From assembly GCA_018969295.1 (NCBI GenBank), contig JAGWYN010000001.1, forward strand, positions 259,050 through 323,049: a stretch of DNA of 64,000 bases, in the 5' to 3' direction. Numbering within the stretch: the stretch's first letter is position 1; each line of letters begins with the position of its first letter. Positions 57,557 through 64,000 of this stretch are shown here, in pieces. Source of the stretch: Chloroflexota bacterium (lineage in GTDB: Bacteria > Chloroflexota > Anaerolineae > Caldilineales > Caldilineaceae). Both the position numbers and the translations under genes were made by a program. The notes under the pieces are model-generated. The model saw only the letters and a program-made list of their open reading frames with translations, was not told the origin of the DNA and did no database searches.

Positions 57557-58981
57557 ATGTCTAGCAAACGAGTGAGCATATGGCTCAGCCTGCTTGTGCT
57601 GTTCAGCCTGCTGATCAGCGCATGTGGTGGGGCGGCTGCGCCGGCTGCGCCGGTCGCTGAGGAAGCAGCGCCGGCCGAGGCTGCTGCGACCGAAGCCGCA
57701 CCGGAAGAGGCAACCGAAGCGCCGACCGAAGAGGCTGTGTCCGAGGCTCCTGCTGCTGAAGCTGCTGCAGAGGGCGACGTTGCGATCCGCTGGCGCACGC
57801 GCCCAGACAACCAGGAAGAAGCCGGTGTCTATCAGAGCATCAGTGACGAGATCGATGCCAAGCTGGAAGGGATAGGTCTGGCCTATGAGCCGGGTGGCAG
57901 CGAGGGCGCCTCTTACCAGGATCAGCTCAAGACCGAGATCGCCAACGGCACTGCGCCTGACGTCTTCTGGATCCCGGGCACCGACGTCGCGGACTTCGCC
58001 AAGCGCGGCCTGATCCTCAATCTGGCGGGGCAGGCTGCCAACACGGAAGGCTACAGCAACGACGATTTCTATGCCGGGCCGATGAACTTCCTGACCTACA
58101 ACCCGGAGACGGATGTCAACGATGCCCTGTGGGGTCTGCCGCGCGATGTCTCGACGTTTGTGCTGTATTTGAACCAGGACTTGCTGGCTGAAGCCGGCGC
58201 TCCGGACCCCATTGCTCTTGCCGCTGAGGGGAACTGGGACTGGGATGCATTCGTGGAGGTTGCCGCAGCAGTGCGTGGTCTTGGGAGTGACATCTATGGC
58301 TATGGCGCCAATGCCTGGTGGGGGCCGTACGGCACTTGGATGAACGCTGCCGGTGGCGGCTTCTTCAATGCGGATCGCACTGCATGCAATTTGAACTCGC
58401 CTGAATCCCTGGCGGGTCTTGAATTCGAGCAACGCTTGTACCAGGATCTCGACGTAGCCGTTCCGTACGGCGAGGACAGCGAACCGCCCTTCCGCGCCGG
58501 CAAGGTGGGCATGTTCCAGAACGGCCGCTGGGCCACCCCGGGCATCCGCACCGTTGACTTCAACTGGGATGTGGTTGAACTGCCCAAAGGACCGGCTGGC
58601 AATGCTGGCAACTGGCAGTTCTGGGGCGCCTATGCGGTGAATGCCAACACCGAGCATCCGGAGGAGGCGTGGAAGTTGGTTCAGGAACTTACCCAGGCCG
58701 AAACCCAGGCCAAGATCAGCGCGTTGGGCACCAATATTCCCAGTCGCGTCAGCCAGGAGGCCATCGATGCCTTCCTGACCTTCACGCCGCCAGCCAACAA
58801 CCAGGCCTTTATCAACGGCCTCCAGGACAACGCCGTCGCCGAAGGCCCGCTCTGGAAGGGCGACTGGCCGAGCTACGTCACGGTCATGGACTCGAATGTT
58901 CAGGCGCTGATGACCGGCGAAAAGAGCATCGACGACTTCGCTGCAACAATTTGTGACGAAGCGGACAAGACGTTCCAGTAA
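57557..58981 (+). CDS. Sugar ABC transporter substrate-binding lipoprotein
   Basis: A family 1 (MalE-like) solute-binding protein of 474 residues. AAAGGAG precedes ATG 57557. The signal peptide ends in a lipobox LISAC, and a long Ala/Glu/Pro linker (about 50 residues) sets it off the membrane. Landmarks are TEIANGTAPDVFWIPG, the LNQDLLAEAGAPDP segment and FRAGKVGMFQNGRWATPG. It captures a mono- or oligosaccharide for the two permeases. It lies 118 bases after the LacI gene. Confidence 0.92.
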   Translation: MSSKRVSIWLSLLVLFSLLISACGGAAAPAAPVAEEAAPAEAAATEAAPEEATEAPTEEAVSEAPAAEAAAEGDVAIRWRTRPDNQEEAGVYQSISDEIDAKLEGIGLAYEPGGSEGASYQDQLKTEIANGTAPDVFWIPGTDVADFAKRGLILNLAGQAANTEGYSNDDFYAGPMNFLTYNPETDVNDALWGLPRDVSTFVLYLNQDLLAEAGAPDPIALAAEGNWDWDAFVEVAAAVRGLGSDIYGYGANAWWGPYGTWMNAAGGGFFNADRTACNLNSPESLAGLEFEQRLYQDLDVAVPYGEDSEPPFRAGKVGMFQNGRWATPGIRTVDFNWDVVELPKGPAGNAGNWQFWGAYAVNANTEHPEEAWKLVQELTQAETQAKISALGTNIPSRVSQEAIDAFLTFTPPANNQAFINGLQDNAVAEGPLWKGDWPSYVTVMDSNVQALMTGEKSIDDFAATICDEADKTFQ

Positions 58982-59131
58982 TGTCTGATGGAGTGTGGAG
59001 GGCTGGCGACATCCAATGCGCTCAATGCGCGACACATCTTGTGGTTGCCTGGCGTGTTTGTCTGATATCGATGTGGCCTGTCTCCCCACTCTCCTAATTT
59101 CTACGTGCGTGCACCAAATGGAGTCAAGGGT

Positions 59132-60808
59132 ATGGCGGCAACGGCACAACCCATGCAGAAGCCGATAAAAGAAGCAAACGGTTGGCTCACCGGTCTTGTG
59201 ATCTGGCATATCCTGATTTTGCTAGGGGCAAGCGCCGGGGTATATGCGCTGTACACAGCACAGATCCTCCTTCCCGAGTGGGTGCGCTGGTTCAGTCTAG
59301 GTGCCCTGCTGCTAATGGTGCCGGGCAGTCTTGGCGCCATACTCTTCATCCCGCGGCGCGATCATCGCGGCCGGACGCTGTCGCTGTTGGTCAATTATAT
59401 TGGCTTTCTCCTGTGTGTATTGGCCTTTTTGCAATTCATTGGGGTATTCGCCGGTTTTGATGAGTTGGCCGATCGATTTCCGCGCAGCCTGCCTTTTTTC
59501 GGCATTGCCTTTGCCGGCTACCTGATCTATGCGTTTGCCGACCGCTACGAGAACTCTCCGCGCCGCCAGCGCACGATTCAGCGAATGGGCAAAATCGTCA
59601 TGCTTGCCGGCCTGTTGCTGGCCCTACTTGCCCTGATCGGCTGGGAAGCGGTGCCGCAGTTTGTACAGGAGCGACTTCAGGTTCCCATATTGCTCCTGTT
59701 GGCAGGTGGTCTGCTCTTTGGCTTGATGTTCTGGGCGATGTGGCGGCGTCCGGCGGCACAGGCAATGCAGGTGAACAACGCGCGCCAGGAGGCGATTGAA
59801 GGATACCTGTTGCTGTCACCCAACTTGATTGGTTTCCTGTTGTTTCTGGCCGGCCCTCTGATGCTCTCTCTGTATACGAGTTTCACGAACTGGGATGGCT
59901 TTGGTACGCGCGACTTTATCGGCGTGGCGAACTACGCCAAACTGCTCAACCTGACCTTCGCTCCGCTAGCGGATGCCCGGCAGCCGGCCAATCAGGTCGT
60001 CGATGTCAGGGTGTATGACGAACTCTGGCGTTTTTCGTTCTTGGGGCACAGCTATCTTGTTGCGGCGGCAGACAAGCTTTTTTGGCTGGCACTGCGCAAT
60101 ACGTTTCTCTTCGGCATCTTGGTGGTTCCCCTTGCGGTGCTCCCGGCACTTGGGTTGGCGGCCGTCCTGAACAGCAAGCTGGCCGGGATGAAGGTCTTTC
60201 GCAGCATTTATTTCATCCCAAGTGTGGCAGCCGTCGTCGGCATCGCATTGATCTGGCAGTGGATGTATAACGCTACAGTGGGATGGATCAACTATGGTCT
60301 CCTGGTGGCAACCAACTTTTTCAACTCGATCACCGGGCTGTCGATCGTCGCTGCACAGCCACGTTGGCTTTCTGTCAGCGATACGGCGCTCTTTGCGATC
60401 GTTGTCATGGTGGCCTGGCAGACGATCGGGTTCAACACCATCCTTTTCCTGGCGGGCATGCAGAATGTTCCAAAGGTTCTCTACGAAGCAGCCACCGTAG
60501 ACGGTGCTGACGCCAGGCGCCAGTTTATCAGCATCACGCTGCCTTTGCTTGGCCCGACCACGGTTTTTGTACTGTCGACATCGATCATCGCGGCCTTCCA
60601 GATCTTTGAGCCGATATTCATCATGACCAACCCGGCTGGCGGACCCAACAACTCGACGCTCTCGGCAGTGCTTTATTTGTATCAGAACGGCTTTCAGCGG
60701 TTTAACCAGGGCTATGCATCGGCTGTTGCCTGGCTTCTGTTTCTGATCATTTTTATCGTTACCCTGATTCAGTACCGGCGCCAGGGCAATACTTCCTACG
60801 AACTGTAG
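59132..60808 (+). CDS. Sugar ABC transporter permease, MalF type, with extra N-terminal membrane domain
   Basis: A 558-residue permease, much longer than usual (about 290). The C-terminal part, from about residue 215 (YLLLSPNLIGFLLFLAGPLML), is a normal MalF-like permease with contact loop YEAATVDGADARRQF. The first 210 residues hold about six extra membrane segments of unknown role. A 30-residue insertion follows the first canonical helix. ATG 59132 has GGAG 8 bases upstream; a GTG at 59105 is in frame. It pairs with the MalG-type protein 15 bases downstream. Confidence 0.9.
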   Translation: MAATAQPMQKPIKEANGWLTGLVIWHILILLGASAGVYALYTAQILLPEWVRWFSLGALLLMVPGSLGAILFIPRRDHRGRTLSLLVNYIGFLLCVLAFLQFIGVFAGFDELADRFPRSLPFFGIAFAGYLIYAFADRYENSPRRQRTIQRMGKIVMLAGLLLALLALIGWEAVPQFVQERLQVPILLLLAGGLLFGLMFWAMWRRPAAQAMQVNNARQEAIEGYLLLSPNLIGFLLFLAGPLMLSLYTSFTNWDGFGTRDFIGVANYAKLLNLTFAPLADARQPANQVVDVRVYDELWRFSFLGHSYLVAAADKLFWLALRNTFLFGILVVPLAVLPALGLAAVLNSKLAGMKVFRSIYFIPSVAAVVGIALIWQWMYNATVGWINYGLLVATNFFNSITGLSIVAAQPRWLSVSDTALFAIVVMVAWQTIGFNTILFLAGMQNVPKVLYEAATVDGADARRQFISITLPLLGPTTVFVLSTSIIAAFQIFEPIFIMTNPAGGPNNSTLSAVLYLYQNGFQRFNQGYASAVAWLLFLIIFIVTLIQYRRQGNTSYEL

Positions 60809-60823
60809 CGTGGAGGGAAGACG

Positions 60824-62095
60824 ATGATCACTGTTCGAGGCAAAGACCCCGGCGTACAAAATACTGTGGTATCCAGACCAGAAGTCCAGCGCACCTGGCT
60901 GCACAGGCTGCGCAAGTTGGCGCTCTACGCCTTGTTGACGATCATGGCCCTTGTCATGATCTTTCCTTTTCTCGTCATGATCTTCACCTCGCTGAAGGTG
61001 CCGTCGGACACCTTCTCCTACCCGCCGCGACTTTTGCCGCAAGAACAATTGACCGTCGTCATGCCCGACATGGACGAGCCTGCTCCGCTCTTCAATATCG
61101 AGGTCGACGGGGAAAAACGGCAGCTGGCGCTGGTTCAGGACAACATTCGCATTGGGATCTATGCCGATCCCAACGCACTGGAGGTGACCTACTCGCTGCC
61201 CGTTCGCGAAGTGAAACCGACGGGTGGGTTCATGGATCAACAGACAATCACGATCGACGGCAAAGAACAGGAACTTTGGGACGTCGAAGTGAACGGCCAG
61301 GTTGTCCAGATGATCCAGACAGGGTTGACTGCGTATGGCCGATTTGTCGATCCGAACGATCCTTCTGTCGAGGTACTGGCCAATGTACGTCTCAGCGAGC
61401 CCGTCACCCGCGTGACGGCGCGCCCGCAAAACTACACAGAGGTGCTCCAGTTGAATGGGCTAGGGCGCAGCCTGACCAACACCATGCTTGTAACCATCTG
61501 TGTGGTTCTTGGCCAGTTGGTCACATCGGTGTCAGGCGGTTACGCGTTTGCGCGCTTGCGCTTTCCTGGCCGTGACGTCGTCTTCGTTCTGTACCTGGGG
61601 ACGATGATGATCCCATTCGTCGTGTTAATCATGCCGCTCTACCAACTGATGGTGCAGATCGGCTGGTCGGACCGTCTTGTCGCGTTGATTCTGCCCTGGA
61701 TCTTTACCGCCTACGGCACCTTTCTCATGCGCCAGTTTTTTCTCACGATCCCGCGGGAGATCGAGGAGGCGGCTCTGCTCGACGGCGCGTCGCGTCTGGA
61801 GATCCTGTGGCGTCTCTTCATTCCGGCTGCCGTGCCTGCCCTGGCGACGCTTGCCACCTTCACGTTTCTCTATGCGTGGAACAGCTTCTTCTGGCCGCTT
61901 GTGATCATCAACACTGGCAACACGGACAACCATGTTTTGACGCTCTCGCTGAACGTTCTGCGCGGCCGGGCTGCCGACAGTCCCAACTTGGTTCTGGCCG
62001 GTGCAGCTATCTCCGTCATTCCACCCATGCTGATTTTCATCCTTGCCCAGCGCTTCTTCATCGAAAGTGCGACAAGCAGTGGGGTGAAGGGATAG
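60824..62095 (+). CDS. Sugar ABC transporter permease, MalG type, with large extracytoplasmic insertion
   Basis: A 423-residue permease. The first helix (near 30-55, LYALLTIMALVMIFPFLVMI) and the remaining five (from about 215) are canonical, with contact loop EEAALLDGASRLEILWRLF. Between them lie about 150 residues of beta-rich sequence (LFNIEVDGEKRQLAL, QQTITIDGKEQELWDVEV), outside the membrane by topology. It may contact the binding protein. No ATPase gene is nearby, so a shared MsmK/MalK-type ATPase must be encoded elsewhere. Confidence 0.9.
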   Translation: MITVRGKDPGVQNTVVSRPEVQRTWLHRLRKLALYALLTIMALVMIFPFLVMIFTSLKVPSDTFSYPPRLLPQEQLTVVMPDMDEPAPLFNIEVDGEKRQLALVQDNIRIGIYADPNALEVTYSLPVREVKPTGGFMDQQTITIDGKEQELWDVEVNGQVVQMIQTGLTAYGRFVDPNDPSVEVLANVRLSEPVTRVTARPQNYTEVLQLNGLGRSLTNTMLVTICVVLGQLVTSVSGGYAFARLRFPGRDVVFVLYLGTMMIPFVVLIMPLYQLMVQIGWSDRLVALILPWIFTAYGTFLMRQFFLTIPREIEEAALLDGASRLEILWRLFIPAAVPALATLATFTFLYAWNSFFWPLVIINTGNTDNHVLTLSLNVLRGRAADSPNLVLAGAAISVIPPMLIFILAQRFFIESATSSGVKG

Positions 62096-62813
62096 CCTTG
62101 CGTACGGGGGGCAGTGCCTCCAGTCCGACACCCGCCGTAGCTCCTGCAGCGACGATGACGGTGTAGCCATGCCAGAAGGTGTTGTGTTTTTCGGGCAGCA
62201 GGTTGGCCGTCGCGTAGCAAGCTGCGACGTTGGGCAGAAACCAGAACGAATGCTGGAGGTAGGGCAGCAGGCGCACATCTGAATAGGGCCTGCTGCTAGT
62301 TATGCTCAATAGGGTGCGCAACTCCAGTGTAGGGCAGTTCTTGAGCGTCACCGTCACCATCACCCTCACCGGTGAGGTCAATCTCTTCTGGGGACGCATT
62401 CAAGCGGCGCTCAACGAGGCCGAGCGTTTCGATGATCGTTACCTGTTGGTCACCGCTGTTGAGCCGGTTCGACCGGAAGGCGCCAGTCTGTCACCCTATA
62501 GGCGGGTGACGCGTCAAGAGGACGCCAGCGCATCACGGCTTCACTCGATCCACTGGATAGGACCGTTCGCGCGCCGGATCGACCAGACCCTGACGCAAAT
62601 TTTATCCTTTCTATTCGATTTTCAACGTGCGAAATCCAGGTTTACAAACCCTTACCCGCGGTGTCATCGGGGGCACCCGCCTGTAGGGGCGACCCTTGCG
62701 GTCGCCCGTGCGGTCGGCCATGGTCTCATCCTGGGCACCCGCCTGTAGGGGCGACCCTTGCGGTCGCCCGTGCGGTCGGCTAGCAGTTTGTCGAACAGTC
62801 CTGAGGGGTGCAA
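62096..62813. other. Gene-poor stretch with repeats and a possible gene remnant
   Basis: There is no intact gene that I can support. On the minus strand, about 62090-62300 reads as a plausible 70-residue membrane-protein fragment (LLPYLQHSFWFLPNVAACYATANLLPEKH in part), without a start or end, possibly a decayed gene. On the plus strand the frame from 62302 to 62748 has no recognisable domain. Two GC-rich repeats lie at 62671-62780. Confidence 0.45.
62671..62780. repeat. Dispersed GC-rich hairpin repeat, copies 2 and 3 in tandem
   Basis: Two 48-base copies (62671-62718 and 62733-62780) of a unit beginning GGGCACCCGCCTGTAGGGGC, 62 bases apart start to start. Each includes the complement of the core of copy 1 at 55992, with the stem GGGCGACC/GGTCGCCC. 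Confidence 0.8.
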
Positions 62814-62999
62814 GCAAGAGTTGTCAGAAAAGTTAACATAAAATTTATTGTCTGATTTCGGCCTGTCACATCGCACTTTAAAGACCGCTCGACACGTAAT
62901 TCAAGCGTCACTTTTGCCCATTTTGCGCAAGAATTTGTCGTTTTCTGACCCTGCAAGATGCGTGAATGCCCTGGTTTCAATCTCACTGACAACTCTTGC
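62814..62999. repeat. 14-bp inverted repeat next to the ISAs1-type transposase
   Basis: GCAAGAGTTGTCAG (62814-62827) and CTGACAACTCTTGC (62986-62999) are exact complements, 158 bases apart. A shorter pair, GTCAGAAAA (62822-62830) and TTTTCTGAC, also spans part of the region. They may mark the end of the insertion sequence or a small non-coding element beside it. Confidence 0.55.
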
Positions 63000-64000
63000 T
63001 GGCACCCTCGCGCAGTGCCACAACAAAGTCCGGTGACGCCGCCGCTCTTTGGTGACTTGGCGGATCTGCGCCGGGATCACACGAGACGCCACCTGTTGAT
63101 CGACATCATTGTGATTACCATCTGTGCGGTGCTAGGGGGCGCCGACGATTTTGAAGTCGTGGCCGAGTTTGGGGTGGCGAAAGCGAGTTGGTTGCGCACG
63201 TTTCTGACGTTGCCCAACGGGATTCCGGCGCACGACACCTTCTGGCGGGTCTTCCAGGCGCTGGATCCTGTGGCTTTCGAGCGTTGTTTTCGGGCCTGGG
63301 TGGCTACCGTCATCGAGCTGCATCCTGGGCAGGTGATTGCTGTGGATGGCAGAACCCTGCGTCGCGCCCATAACCGCTGTGTGGGCCAGGGGCCGTTGCA
63401 CTTGGTGAGTGCGTGGGCGACCGCCAATGAGGTGGTGCTGGGCCAGTTGCGGGTTGACGAGAAAACGAATGAGATCGTGGCCGTGCCGGAATTGATCGAA
63501 CAACTGATGTGGCCGGTTGTCTGGTCACGACCGATGCGCTGAATTGCCAAGTCAAGACCGCCGAGCGCATCGTGGAGAAACAAGGCGACTATCTCCTCGC
63601 CTTGAAAGAGAATCAGCCCGCTTTGCTGGGTGAAGTCGCGGCCCTCTTTGCTGATTTGGCGGCCAGCCACGAGCGTGCCTATGCTTTCAGTACCGACAAG
63701 GCGGTTGACAGTGGACATGGGCGCCTTGAAACCCGGCGCGTGTGGGTCATTGACGACCCCGCAGTGTTGCGCCTGCTCGCCAGCACCGACCGCTGGCCGC
63801 AATTGCGCAGCCTCATCAAGGTCGAGAGTCAACGGCGCCTCACCGCGGGTGACCAACCGCCCACACCAGCTAGCATCGAGACCTGTTATTACATCTCCAG
63901 CGCAAAGGGCACAGCGGCTTTCTTCAATCGGGCCGTGCGCACGCACTGGCGCATCGAAAACTCTGCCCACTGGGTCCTCGATATGGCTTTTCGCGAGGAT
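62958..64000 (+). pseudogene. ISAs1-family transposase, frameshifted and cut by window edge
   Basis: The first part (62958-63505, LRRDHTRRHLLIDIIVITICAVLGGADDFE, then LPNGIPAHDTFWRVF and VIAVDGRTLRRAH) is a clear ISAs1-type DDE transposase. The frame then changes by -1 near 63505: the family sequence continues from 63506 as DVAGCLVTTDALNCQ, ERIVEKQGDYLLALKENQ, THWRIENSAHWVLDMAF, and is open to the edge. In the original frame a TGA follows at 63540. A one-base loss is the simplest reading, leaving a dead gene; no slippery heptamer is seen, so programmed frameshifting is less likely. Confidence 0.85.

Noticed and set aside
62302..62748. A 148-codon plus-strand frame before the ISAs1-type gene
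   Set aside because: It has no recognisable domain or ribosome site, and it runs through the dispersed repeats.

Overview
The window looks like part of a chromosome from a GC-rich member of the Chloroflexota, probably Caldilinea- or Anaerolineae-like. That is an inference from several signs: lipoproteins with long Ala/Pro/Glu linkers, a secreted SH3 protein with a Thr-Pro-Thr-Ala linker, dispersed GC-rich hairpin repeats, LacI-linked sugar transporters without an ATPase, and many ATGA-coupled genes. No rRNA, tRNA or CRISPR array was recognised.

Region 1 (1-24026) is a large catabolic island read from one divergent promoter zone at 6438-6879. Leftward runs an eight-gene operon: a GntR/FCD regulator, a 2-hydroxyacid dehydrogenase, two DUF4438 paralogues, an SDR, a VOC protein, a degenerate aminotransferase and a normal aminotransferase cut by the window edge. 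Rightward run a complete peptide-type ABC transporter (binding protein, two permeases, two ATPases), then an isochorismatase-like hydrolase, an aminotransferase behind a 16-codon leader, an M20 peptidase, an M24 homologue lacking metal ligands, a TIM-barrel protein, a second 2-hydroxyacid dehydrogenase, an amidohydrolase, another aminotransferase, a Gfo/Idh/MocA oxidoreductase and a sugar-epimerase-like protein.

Region 2 (24027-30393) is a small-gene regulon. It holds a DUF4386 membrane protein, an NAD-binding protein with a TetR regulator, an ABA4-like protein, another membrane protein, an NmrA-like protein and an alpha/beta hydrolase. A motif of the form TTCAAAC-nn-TGTTCGAA recurs upstream of all three transcription units.

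Region 3 (30465-41224) mirrors region 1. Leftward lie an M14 carboxypeptidase, an atypical M24 protein and two M20 peptidases. Rightward lie a second peptide-binding lipoprotein, two permeases without ATPases, and an Ldh_2-type dehydrogenase. Its promoter carries the same palindrome and the same TTGACA-17-TATCAT layout as the GntR operon 30 kb away, so regions 1 and 3 probably form one regulon for uptake and breakdown of an unidentified peptide-like or amide compound. This is the most interesting system in the window.

Region 4 (41225-55678) is mixed: a CHAT-domain protease, an SMP-30 lactonase, MutS, a branched-chain aminotransferase, a secreted SH3 protein, a bestrophin plus DJ-1/PfpI operon, an IS200/IS605 transposase, a quinone-reductase-like enzyme, an orphan DNA methyltransferase and a MazF-like toxin with a putative antitoxin.

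Region 5 (55679-64000) has a LacI regulator with a clear promoter and operator, a sugar-binding lipoprotein and two permeases with unusual extra domains. It ends in repeats and a frameshifted ISAs1-type transposase running off the window.
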